This document shows, piece after piece, positions 25,893 through 33,598 of a DNA stretch of 60,756 bases. The position numbers were made by a program, and so were the translations under genes. Where the stretch lies: assembly GCA_023389275.1 (NCBI GenBank), contig JAEWEN010000042.1:1-60756 (forward strand). Reading direction: 5' to 3'. The notes beneath the pieces were generated by a model. It made no database searches. It was given only the letters and a program-made list of their open reading frames with translations, and was not told the origin of the DNA. Numbering within the stretch: the first letter of the stretch is position 1; each line of letters starts with the position of its first letter. Source of the stretch: Bacillota bacterium. Lineage in GTDB: Bacteria > Bacillota > Clostridia > Clostridiales > Caloramatoraceae.

Positions 25893-26534
25893 CTAAACAA
25901 TTACAAAGTAATTAGAAAGTATTTTTATTATTACAGGAGTTATAAATCCTTCTGTAACACTTCCTATTAAGCTTACTAGAAATATTATTCCTATAATAAT
26001 TCCATAACTTATAACATTATTGCTTTTTTGATTATAAAATCCTTTACTTTTTCTACCTCTTAACACCGATATAGAGAAAGTTAGTCCAAGAGCAGCTGAT
26101 AAAAATATACACGGTATATAAACAATATTTTGTGGTATTACACCTATTAGCGAAAATACAAACCCTTTCAACCCCATACCTTCAATGAAAAACCCTATGG
26201 AAAAACCAAGAACAAATCCTCTAAAACCTACAACTATTAATATAATTGGCACTCCGATAATTGTTAAACTTAGAACCCAAATAATTAATATTGAAAAAAA
26301 GTTGTTTTTGGCTGATTGCAAAAATATTGAAAGTCCTGATATTTTTTCTCCTGAATATAGTTTAAAAAAACTATTCATATAAGCTAAAAGTTCTTCCTTA
26401 TCTGCCCCTCCTAGAGACTTAATTGCAAAACCTCCTATAGCAAGACCTATAGAGAAAAATAATATTATTATAAAATAAACCCCTATATTTTCCTTTATAT
26501 TTCTTGATACACGTCCTCCTAAAAGAGTTCCCAT
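25893..26534 (-). CDS. spoIIM: Stage II sporulation protein M
   Basis: 213 aa membrane protein with about five helices. SpoIIM joins SpoIID and SpoIIP in the DMP complex that thins septal peptidoglycan and drives engulfment. The N-terminal helix, KSLGGADKEELLAYMNSFF, the FRGFVLGFSIGFFIEGMGLKG segment region (residues around 110-130) and the C-terminal FITPVIIKIL helix fit the family. ATG with GGAGGATTTTTT. Its RBS can pair with an upstream complement (26588-26596). Followed by the YqzK-like gene and xerD. Confidence 0.93.
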   Translation of the reverse strand: MGTLLGGRVSRNIKENIGVYFIIILFFSIGLAIGGFAIKSLGGADKEELLAYMNSFFKLYSGEKISGLSIFLQSAKNNFFSILIIWVLSLTIIGVPIILIVVGFRGFVLGFSIGFFIEGMGLKGFVFSLIGVIPQNIVYIPCIFLSAALGLTFSISVLRGRKSKGFYNQKSNNVISYGIIIGIIFLVSLIGSVTEGFITPVIIKILSNYFVIV

Positions 26535-26536
26535 AA

Positions 26537-26596
26537 AAAATCCTCCTTCCTTTTCATTTGTTTCTTTTTAATTTATATGAAAGAAAAGAGGATTTT
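26537..26596 (-). promoter_or_regulatory. Possible RBS-sequestering hairpin before spoIIM
   Basis: In the minus-strand RNA AAAATCCTC (26596-26588) is complementary to GAGGATTTT (26545-26537), which contains the spoIIM Shine-Dalgarno. The loop is about 42 nt and contains a weaker AT-rich helix. It could repress translation or, less likely, act as a terminator remnant of the Nudix gene. Confidence 0.3.
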
Positions 26597-26603
26597 ATGA
26601 AAA

Positions 26604-27134
26604 CTAAATATATTTTTTACAAAGAAGTATAGCTAAAGCAGTTTTAGCATCTGATACTTCATCGTTTTCTACCATTTCCAATATTTTACTATATTCTATT
26701 TTTACTATTTCAATATCTTCATCTTTATCAAGATTTTGTAGTCCTATATCTTCTACTTTGCAAAAATATAAGTACATTTTTTCACTTGAAAAACCAGCAG
26801 ATAAATAAAATTCTCCTAAAAATATTAACTCCTTAGTTTTTACACCTGTTTCTTCTTCAAGCTCTCTTAAAGCACAAGTATAAGGTTGTTCTCTATCTTC
26901 AAGTTTACCTGCTGGTATTTCTAAAAGAATCTCCTCAGCAGCTTTTCTATATTGTTTAACTAATATTACGTTTTTATCATTGTCAATACATAGGATTCCT
27001 ACAGCTCCATTGTGCTCAACTATTTCCCTATAAGATGTATTCCCCCCTTTAACAGAAACTAAATCTTTTCTTAGATTTAATATTTTTCCTTTATAAATAT
27101 ATTCACTACTTATTGTTTTTTCCTTATGCACCAC
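26604..27134 (-). CDS. nudF: ADP-ribose pyrophosphatase (Nudix family, NudF/YqkG-like)
   Basis: 176 aa from the GTG at 27134, six bases after GAGGTG; an earlier in-frame GTG lies inside that RBS. The Nudix box is present around residues 90-112 (GKLED ... RELEEETG), preceded by EIPAG, as in ADP-ribose pyrophosphatases. It hydrolyses ADP-ribose to AMP and ribose-5-phosphate. The position before spoIIM parallels Bacillus nudF-yqkK-spoIIM. Upstream lie a perfect Spo0A box and three ATAGGTTTRT repeats, hinting at sporulation-linked control. Confidence 0.9.
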   Translation of the reverse strand: MVHKEKTISSEYIYKGKILNLRKDLVSVKGGNTSYREIVEHNGAVGILCIDNDKNVILVKQYRKAAEEILLEIPAGKLEDREQPYTCALRELEEETGVKTKELIFLGEFYLSAGFSSEKMYLYFCKVEDIGLQNLDKDEDIEIVKIEYSKILEMVENDEVSDAKTALAILLCKKYI

Positions 27135-27170
27135 TTTAATCACCTCATTAAAAGTTTATATTAATATTAT

Positions 27171-27275
27171 ATAGGTTTATTAACTAATATATTAGTTTTT
27201 ATTTTATAGGTTTGTCGAATTTCTTTTATTTACTTATTAAAACATTAAATATATAATTATATTTAATAGGTTTAT
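27171..27275 (+). repeat. Three copies of ATAGGTTTRT upstream of the Nudix gene
   Basis: Copies at 27171-27180, 27206-27215 and 27266-27275, spaced 35 and 60 bp. The middle copy runs into the Spo0A box. They may be regulator half-sites; none is named by families I know. Confidence 0.4.
27213..27219 (+). promoter_or_regulatory. Perfect Spo0A box (TGTCGAA) upstream of the Nudix-spoIIM operon
   Basis: TGTCGAA in the context TTTGTCGAAT matches the Spo0A-P consensus exactly. It lies about 80 bp upstream of the Nudix start, between spo0A and nudF. Binding is predicted from consensus only. Confidence 0.5.
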
Positions 27276-27317
27276 GACATATTTTGGTGTTTTTTCTTTT
27301 AAATAATATAAAAAATA

Positions 27318-27345
27318 GGACTATCTTAAATAATTAAAATAGTCC
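27318..27345 (-). terminator. Terminator of spo0A
   Basis: A 12-bp stem with one mismatch (27318-27329 with 27334-27345), followed on the minus strand by a T-rich exit at 27312-27316. It starts 14 bases after the spo0A stop. Confidence 0.75.
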
Positions 27346-27358
27346 CGAATTAATTGTA

Positions 27359-28162
27359 TTATCCTAATTTTGATTGTAGTCTTAATTTATCTGCAACCAT
27401 GGCTATAAACTCACTATTTGTTGGCTTACCTTTATCATTGTGAACAGTGTATCCAAATATTCTATTAATTGTTTCAACTTGTCCTCTTGACCAAGCAACT
27501 TCTATAGCATGTCTTATTGCTCTTTCTACTCTACTTGATGTAGTATTAAACTTTTTAGCTATTGAAGGGTAAAGCTCTTTTGTAACAGCACTAAGAAGTT
27601 CTATATCTTTTACTACCATTTGTATAGCTTCTCTTAAATATAAATAACCTTTTATATGGGCAGGAACTCCTATTTCATGAATTATATTAGTTATTTCCGC
27701 TTCAAGTGAATTTACATTACTAAATGCATTATTTTCTTTTATTGATTCAGTTCTTACTCTTCTTACCTCTTGTCCCATTATTCCAATTGAAAACATTTGT
27801 CTTATTCTTTTACTAAAAATCTCCATGTCAAATGGTTTTACAACATAATATTCAGCGCCAAGATTAATAGCCCTTTGTGTTATTTTATCTTGTCCAACTG
27901 CTGATAATACTATTACCTTTGGAATCTCAATAGTCATTGAATTTATTCTCTCTAAAACTCCAAGGCCATCTAAGTGTGGCATTATTATGTCAAGAACTAA
28001 AACGTCTGGTCTATAGCTTTGAACAAATTCCACTGCCTCTAATCCATCATTTGCAATTGCTACAACTTCAAAATCATCTTGTTCTTTTAAGTATTGACTT
28101 AATATACTTGAGAATTCTTTGTTGTCATCAGCTATAAGAATCTTTATTTTTTTACTTTCCAT
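27359..28162 (-). CDS. spo0A: Sporulation master response regulator Spo0A
   Basis: 267 aa from the ATG at 28162, seven bases after GGGAGG and the exact length of Bacillus Spo0A; the upstream ATG at 28177 has no RBS. The receiver domain has D12/D13 and phosphorylation site D58 (VLDIIMP). The C-terminal effector domain (about 150-267) contains the sporulation-specific HTH with FNTTSSRVERAIRHAIEVAW and GKPTNSEFIAMVAD. Clostridia lack the phosphorelay, so orphan kinases would phosphorylate it directly. Its upstream region holds sigma-A and sigma-H promoters and an overlapping 0A-like box. Next gene upstream is spoIVB, the Bacillus order. Confidence 0.97.
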   Translation of the reverse strand: MESKKIKILIADDNKEFSSILSQYLKEQDDFEVVAIANDGLEAVEFVQSYRPDVLVLDIIMPHLDGLGVLERINSMTIEIPKVIVLSAVGQDKITQRAINLGAEYYVVKPFDMEIFSKRIRQMFSIGIMGQEVRRVRTESIKENNAFSNVNSLEAEITNIIHEIGVPAHIKGYLYLREAIQMVVKDIELLSAVTKELYPSIAKKFNTTSSRVERAIRHAIEVAWSRGQVETINRIFGYTVHNDKGKPTNSEFIAMVADKLRLQSKLG

Positions 28163-28204
28163 TCCATTTCCTCCCATTTTATCCCATTTTCCTGTTTATA
28201 ATAT

Positions 28205-28233
28205 TAATTCGACGGTAAGAAAATTAATCCTTC
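28205..28233 (-). promoter_or_regulatory. Sigma-H promoter of spo0A with overlapping 0A-like box
   Basis: Minus strand -35 GAAGGATTA (28225-28233), 11-bp spacer, -10 GTCGAATTA (28205-28213); both match the sigma-H consensus RNAGGAWWW / RNNGAATWW at every position. CGTCGAA overlapping the -10 is one base from the Spo0A box TGTCGAA. Predicted start about 28197. Confidence 0.75.
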
Positions 28234-28237
28234 TATC

Positions 28238-28266
28238 TTTATGTTAAAAATTGTTTTCTATGTAAA
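28238..28266 (-). promoter_or_regulatory. Possible vegetative sigma-A promoter of spo0A
   Basis: Minus strand -35 TTTACA (28261-28266), 17-bp spacer, -10-like CATAAA (28238-28243). Upstream of the sigma-H promoter, it would mirror the dual promoters known in Bacillus. Confidence 0.45.
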
Positions 28267-28287
28267 TTTTAAACTAAATTATAATAA

Positions 28288-28318
28288 ATTCATAGGGTAA
28301 AATGTTTACCCTATGAAT
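28288..28318 (-). terminator. Terminator of spoIVB
   Basis: A 14-bp perfect stem (28288-28301 with 28305-28318) with a 3-nt loop, T-rich on the minus-strand exit though not a pure U tract. Confidence 0.7.
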
Positions 28319-28322
28319 AAAA

Positions 28323-29546
28323 TTACTTATCTATAGAAGCTTCTTTTAACATCCATTCTATATATATACCATAACCCATATTTGGTCTATTTACAAATAC
28401 ATGGGTAACTGCTCCTATTATCTTATTGTTTTGAATAATAGGGCTTCCACTCATTCCTTGTACTATTCCTCCTGTAGTTTCTAAAAGTTCTTTATCAGTT
28501 ACTTTTATAACCATACTTTTAGAACTAGGCTTTGACTGTGTTGTTAATTTTTCAATATTAATATCATATTCCTTAACTTTCCCTCCATTAACACATGCGA
28601 GTATTTTTGCAGGACCCTCTTTAACCTCACTTTGTCTAGCTATAGATATAGGTTTTTTATTTTCACAAATACTATTTATATCTAAAATTTTACCATAAAC
28701 CCCACTAAAAGTATTTTTATTTAATGTTCCAATTTTTTTATTTTCATCAAAAATTGCTTTTAGTTCCCCAGGGTCTCCTTTTTCTCCTTTTTCTATAGAC
28801 ATAATTCTAGCATTATGTGTTGTTCCTTCTTTTAAGGTTAATATTTTACCAGTATCTACATCATTTATTGGATGACCTAATGCACCAAATACTCCTGACT
28901 TTTCCTCATAAAAAGTAAGAGTTCCTATACCTGATGTAGAATTTCTAACCCATAATCCTATTTTATATTCAGAAGATTCTTTTTGTTTTATTGGAATAAC
29001 TTTTATATCAACTAATTCATTTTTTCTTTTTATTTTTAAATTTATATCTTTTCCATTAGAATTTGCTATTACATTAGATAGAGTATTTATTTCATTTAAC
29101 TTTACTCCATTTGCTTCCATAATAACATCTCCAATTTCTATATCTGCTTTTAAAGCTGGATTGTTTCTATCTCCATTTTCTTCTTCTATATCTGAAAATC
29201 CTACTACTATTATACCATCTGTTAAAAGCTTAATGCCTAGGGTTTCTCCTCCAGGAATAACTTTTATTTCAGGGCCAAGATTTAAAGATACATTTTTTAT
29301 AGGTATTAAACCAAAAAGTTTTACTTTAAGATTTTTTTTATTTTCTGTAGAACTAAATGTTTCAACACTATCTACTGTATATATTAAATTTGATTTTAAC
29401 TTATTTTTTGATAAGTTAATTAGCTCTTTATTATTTGTTAAACTAACTGTGCTAGGCAGTGATGCTACTTTAATAAGTGTTCCTGATAACATAACGGCAA
29501 TAACTATTACGGCACATAAAAAAAACTTAGGACATTTTATTTTCAA
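28323..29546 (-). CDS. spoIVB: SpoIVB serine peptidase (S55)
   Basis: 407 aa, start TTG seven bases after GGAGGG. An N-terminal membrane anchor (FFLCAVIVIAVMLSG) is followed by a PDZ domain (about 110-190, DIEIGDVIMEANGVKLNE) and the S55 catalytic domain with GALGHPINDVDTG (histidine) and GMSGSPIIQNNKIIGAVTH (serine at about 366-368). In Bacillus it is made in the forespore and triggers pro-SigK processing by SpoIVFB. SigK is present here, but SpoIVFA/FB are not in the window. A recN terminator separates it from recN. Confidence 0.95.
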   Translation of the reverse strand: MKIKCPKFFLCAVIVIAVMLSGTLIKVASLPSTVSLTNNKELINLSKNKLKSNLIYTVDSVETFSSTENKKNLKVKLFGLIPIKNVSLNLGPEIKVIPGGETLGIKLLTDGIIVVGFSDIEEENGDRNNPALKADIEIGDVIMEANGVKLNEINTLSNVIANSNGKDINLKIKRKNELVDIKVIPIKQKESSEYKIGLWVRNSTSGIGTLTFYEEKSGVFGALGHPINDVDTGKILTLKEGTTHNARIMSIEKGEKGDPGELKAIFDENKKIGTLNKNTFSGVYGKILDINSICENKKPISIARQSEVKEGPAKILACVNGGKVKEYDINIEKLTTQSKPSSKSMVIKVTDKELLETTGGIVQGMSGSPIIQNNKIIGAVTHVFVNRPNMGYGIYIEWMLKEASIDK

Positions 29547-29689
29547 TTAGAATCCCTCCTTATTGCCATTTTGTTAAATCATAATCCTTCGATATTTTTA
29601 ACTTAACCTTTTTGTTGTCCATATATACCTTAAGAAAAACAACATTAATGACAATAAGAAGTTTGAATGTAATGGTTATGAAAATAAAA

Positions 29690-29721
29690 AATAATCTTCC
29701 TAAATATTTAGGAAGATTATT
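29690..29721 (-). terminator. Terminator of recN
   Basis: A 32-bp perfect palindrome (29690-29721, centre TAAATATTTA). The minus-strand exit reads into A/T-rich sequence. It overlaps the recN stop. Confidence 0.8.
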
Positions 29722-31417
29722 TTTTATTTTTTATAGATAATTTGTATTTATTAGCAAGTTCTAAAACCTCAAGAGCATTTTTTTTAGTAAGATCTGTAAT
29801 TTCTGCTCCTCCTAAAAGCCTTGCTAATTCATCTATTTTATCATTTTTATTTAATATATTAATTTTTGTTAAAACTTCATACTCATTTGTATTTTTTTCA
29901 ATTTTCAAATGAGTATCGCTCATAGCAGCTATTTGCGGAAGATGTGTAACGCAAAGTAACTGGTGGCTTTTAGCTATAACACACATTTTTTCTCCAACAG
30001 CTTGAGCAGTTCTACCACTTATACCAGTATCAATTTCATCAAATATTAATGTTGGTATACTATCTATATTTGCTATAACTGTTTTTATAGCAAGCATTAT
30101 TCTAGATATTTCTCCGCCGGATGCAACCTTTGATAAAGATTTTAATGGTTGTCCAGGATTTGCAGCTATTAAAAACTTAACTGTATTTTTTCCGTTAGGT
30201 CTAAAATTACCTTCCTCAGTTACACTAGCTTCAAAAACAGCTTTTTCCATACCTAAATATTTAAGTTCATTTTCAATTAAAATTTTTAATTTTTTTGCAT
30301 TTTCTTTTCTAATAATTGTTATTTTACTACAAAGTTCATTTAAAGACTGTTCTAAGTCTTCTTTTTCTATTTTAAGATCTTTTAAAATCTCTTCACTTTT
30401 TTCTATGTTGTTAAGTTCTTCTAATGACTGTTTATTATAGTTAAGTATTTCTTCAATTGTAGCTCCATACTTTCTCTTTAGCTTATTAATAGTGTCTAGT
30501 CTAAACTGTATATCATTTAAATCATCTTCATTAAAATCTATATGAGATTTATACGATCTAATATCTTCTATTAAAGCTTCTAAGTTATAGTATAATTCTT
30601 CTATCTTTTCTTTAATGCCAAATAATTTATCATCATGATTTGCTATTGATGATATACTACTTAAAGAAGAACCTAGTGCATCATATGCAGACTCTCCTAT
30701 TTGAGCTAAATACAATTTAGTATATATAGTATTTAAAGAATTATATATTTTCCCTGAATTATCTAAAATATCTTTTCTTTTTAAAAGCTCTTCATCTTCG
30801 TTTAACCTAAGATCTGCTTCTGTAATCTCTTCTGTTTGAAACTTTAAAAGATCAATCATTCTTAATTTTTCTTTTTCATTTGTAGAAATTTTAGATATAC
30901 TATTTAATAAAGAAACATATCTATTATATAATTCTATATACTTATTTTTTACATTTTGAAGCTTTTCTCCACAAAACAAATCTAATATTTTTATATTAGA
31001 TTCATCATTTAAAAGAGATTGATGTTCATGTTGTCCATGAATATCAATTAAATATTTTCCTATTGATTTTAAAAAACTTACTGTAACAGCTCTTCCATTA
31101 ATTCTTGATATACTTTTTCCTGATTTATTTATTTCTCTAGAAATAATAAGATTATCTTCTATTTGTATACCATTTTCCTCTAAAAGCTTATTTACATCAT
31201 CAATATTTACAGAGAAAACTCCTTCAACATAAGCAAAATCTTTTCCTATTCTTATAATATCTTTAGTTTGCTTATTACCAAGTATAAAGTTTATAGAATC
31301 TATTAATATAGATTTTCCTGCCCCTGTTTCTCCAGTTAAAATATTAAGTCCTGAAGCAAAATTTATATCTGCTTTATCTATTAAAGCAAAATTTCTTATT
31401 GAAATACTTAGGAGCAT
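29717..31417 (-). CDS. recN: DNA repair protein RecN
   Basis: 566 aa. SMC-like ATPase acting early in double-strand break repair. Walker A GETGAGKS near residue 30, a long coiled-coil middle (about 170-370), ABC signature KVASGGEISRIMLAIK, and Walker B PTLIFDEIDTGISG are in order. It is shared with argR in a conserved argR-recN pair. ATG at 31417 after a GGGGGCG site. Confidence 0.96.
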   Translation of the reverse strand: MLLSISIRNFALIDKADINFASGLNILTGETGAGKSILIDSINFILGNKQTKDIIRIGKDFAYVEGVFSVNIDDVNKLLEENGIQIEDNLIISREINKSGKSISRINGRAVTVSFLKSIGKYLIDIHGQHEHQSLLNDESNIKILDLFCGEKLQNVKNKYIELYNRYVSLLNSISKISTNEKEKLRMIDLLKFQTEEITEADLRLNEDEELLKRKDILDNSGKIYNSLNTIYTKLYLAQIGESAYDALGSSLSSISSIANHDDKLFGIKEKIEELYYNLEALIEDIRSYKSHIDFNEDDLNDIQFRLDTINKLKRKYGATIEEILNYNKQSLEELNNIEKSEEILKDLKIEKEDLEQSLNELCSKITIIRKENAKKLKILIENELKYLGMEKAVFEASVTEEGNFRPNGKNTVKFLIAANPGQPLKSLSKVASGGEISRIMLAIKTVIANIDSIPTLIFDEIDTGISGRTAQAVGEKMCVIAKSHQLLCVTHLPQIAAMSDTHLKIEKNTNEYEVLTKINILNKNDKIDELARLLGGAEITDLTKKNALEVLELANKYKLSIKNKK

Positions 31418-31428
31418 ATTTTCGCCCC

Positions 31429-31881
31429 CTATACAATTAATAATTTTTTAAGTTTACCAACTAATTCACGAGCTTTTTCTTCTGTTCTAGCAAGTATTAG
31501 TATAGTATTATCTCCTGCAATAGTTCCTACTATACCATCCCATCCTAATGTATCTATTGCCTCAGCAGCAGCTGATCCTGAACCTGATAATGTTTTTATT
31601 AAAATAGAATTTCCAACATAGTCTATATTTATTACAGTTTGTGCAAAAATATTTACTAACTTTTCTGATAAAACACTTTCTCCCTGTGAAATAGATGCAT
31701 ATTTATATCTTCCTGATGATGATAACACCTTTATAAGCTTTAACTCTTTAACATCCCTTGATACAGTTGCTTGAGTTACATCCATTCCTTGTTTTCTCAG
31801 AGCATCTACAAGCTCTTCTTGTGTTTCAATATCTTTTTGTCCTATAAGTTCTAAAATTTTAGCATGTCTAGCAATTTTCAT
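31429..31881 (-). CDS. argR: Arginine repressor ArgR/AhrC
   Basis: 150 aa. The N-terminal winged HTH (ETQEELVDALRKQGMDVTQATVSRDVKELKLIKV) binds ARG boxes, and the C-terminal domain (GSGSAAAEAIDTLGWDGIVGTIAGDNTILI) forms the hexamer with arginine. It represses arginine synthesis and activates catabolism. It lies between nadK and recN, the classical ahrC-recN arrangement. ATG with GGAAAGGAG upstream. Confidence 0.96.
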   Translation of the reverse strand: MKIARHAKILELIGQKDIETQEELVDALRKQGMDVTQATVSRDVKELKLIKVLSSSGRYKYASISQGESVLSEKLVNIFAQTVINIDYVGNSILIKTLSGSGSAAAEAIDTLGWDGIVGTIAGDNTILILARTEEKARELVGKLKKLLIV

Positions 31882-31913
31882 GTAAGTGCTCCTTTCCTTA
31901 TATAGCTAGTTTA

Positions 31914-32759
31914 TTATTTTAGTTTATTCCTCAATATATCAAAAAAACTTCTCTCTGAAACTTTTATAAATTTTATACTAAAAGGTGCCTTTTTTACAAC
32001 TACTTTGTCCATTTTATTTAATCTTATTCCCTTTTGTCCATCACATGTTAAAAATACTTCTTCTGGGCTTTCAGATATTTCAACAGTTATAGTTTTTGAG
32101 TTTGACACAACTATTGATCTTGAGCAAAAAGTGTGTGGACATATAGGCGTTATAAGAATAACATCAACATCTGGACTTACTATAGGACCTCCAGCAGATA
32201 ATGAATACGCTGTAGAGCCTGTTGGTGTAGAGATTAAAAGTCCATCTGCTAAATAGCTATTTATTAAATCATTATCTGCAAATGTATCTAAAGTAATCAT
32301 TCTTGATAAAGTTCCTTTTGTTATAACAGCCTCATTTAGACAGTATAAACTCTCTCCCACTTCCCCATTTTTTATAACAGTTGCTTCTAAAATAGATCTT
32401 TCCTGCAGCGAGTAATCTCCATTAATTATTTTTTCAAGTGCTAAAAACGTATCTTCTTTTTCAACTTCAGTTATAAAACCTAAGTGTCCCATATTTATTC
32501 CTATAATAGGAACATTGCTTTTAGCAGCATCTCTTGCAACGCCTAAAAGGGTTCCATCTCCCCCTAATACTATTAAAAAATCTACGTTTTCGTATAAATG
32601 ACTTCTTGAAAATCCAATTTCAGGTCTATTTAATTTTGAAGCAACTATATCAGATAAAAAAACATTATTTCCCTTAGATTCAATCCAATTTACTATAGAA
32701 GATGTTAATTTAAGTCCATAATCTTTTGTCAAATTTGATATTATCCCAAATTTCGCCAT
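31914..32759 (-). CDS. nadK: NAD kinase
   Basis: 281 aa. It phosphorylates NAD to NADP with ATP or polyphosphate. The GGDGTLLG motif with catalytic aspartate is at about residue 67, followed by TPTGSTAYSLSAGGPIV. Co-located with tlyA and argR as in clostridia. ATG with GGTGGTGAG upstream. Confidence 0.96.
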   Translation of the reverse strand: MAKFGIISNLTKDYGLKLTSSIVNWIESKGNNVFLSDIVASKLNRPEIGFSRSHLYENVDFLIVLGGDGTLLGVARDAAKSNVPIIGINMGHLGFITEVEKEDTFLALEKIINGDYSLQERSILEATVIKNGEVGESLYCLNEAVITKGTLSRMITLDTFADNDLINSYLADGLLISTPTGSTAYSLSAGGPIVSPDVDVILITPICPHTFCSRSIVVSNSKTITVEISESPEEVFLTCDGQKGIRLNKMDKVVVKKAPFSIKFIKVSERSFFDILRNKLK

Positions 32760-32785
32760 ACACTCACCACCGAATTTAATCTTAT

Positions 32786-33598
32786 CTATAAACTCTTATG
32801 GGAAAGACTTACTACATCTTTTACAAGATAATTATAATCTACATCTTCTGTAAATTCCTTATCTTTAGTTAAATATAAAAGATATTCTATATTTCCTTCT
32901 GGGCCTTTTACTGGAGAATATTCTAATCCTTTTATTTTATATCCTGTTGAAATAGCAAATTCTATAATCATAAATATAACTTCTTCATGTACTTTAGGGT
33001 CTCTAACTACCCCTTTTTTTCCAACTTTTTCTCTACCAGCTTCAAATTGTGGCTTTATTAAAGCAACTATTTCTCCATTTTCGCTTAATAGTGTTTTTAG
33101 TACAGGAAGTACTAGCTTTAGTGATATAAATGACACGTCAATAGATGCAAAATCTAAAACATTATTAATATCCTCTGGTGTTACATATCTAATGTTAGTT
33201 CTTTCCATACAAACAACTTTAGGGTCAGTTCTAAGTTTCCAAGCCATTTGTCCGTAACCAACATCTACTGAATATACTTTTTCTGCCCCATTTTGAAGCA
33301 TACAATCAGTAAATCCACCTGTAGAAGCACCTACATCCATACACACCTTATTTTCAAGAGAGATTCCAAACTCTTTTACTGCTTTAGCAAGCTTTAAGCC
33401 ACCTCTACTTACATATCCTATAGCATCTCCCTTTACAATAATTTCTGAATTTACTTTTATTTTTTCTCCAGCTTTATCTACTCTATTTCCATCAACAAAA
33501 ACAAGACCTGCCATAATATTTTTTCTTGCTTTTTCCCTTGAATCAAAATAGCCTTTTTCAACTAACAACACATCTATTCTTTCTTTAGCCTCTGCCAT
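32786..33598 (-). CDS. tlyA: TlyA family rRNA 2'-O-methyltransferase (hemolysin A homologue)
   Basis: 270 aa. The N-terminal S4 RNA-binding domain (RIDVLLVEKGYFDSREKARKN) precedes an FtsJ-like SAM methyltransferase (VCMDVGASTGGFTDCMLQNGA; VALIKPQFEAGREKVGKKGVV). It methylates rRNA ribose; the hemolysin name is historical. It overlaps dxs by 14 bp. ATG with AAAGGAGA upstream. Confidence 0.94.
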   Translation of the reverse strand: MAEAKERIDVLLVEKGYFDSREKARKNIMAGLVFVDGNRVDKAGEKIKVNSEIIVKGDAIGYVSRGGLKLAKAVKEFGISLENKVCMDVGASTGGFTDCMLQNGAEKVYSVDVGYGQMAWKLRTDPKVVCMERTNIRYVTPEDINNVLDFASIDVSFISLKLVLPVLKTLLSENGEIVALIKPQFEAGREKVGKKGVVRDPKVHEEVIFMIIEFAISTGYKIKGLEYSPVKGPEGNIEYLLYLTKDKEFTEDVDYNYLVKDVVSLSHKSL

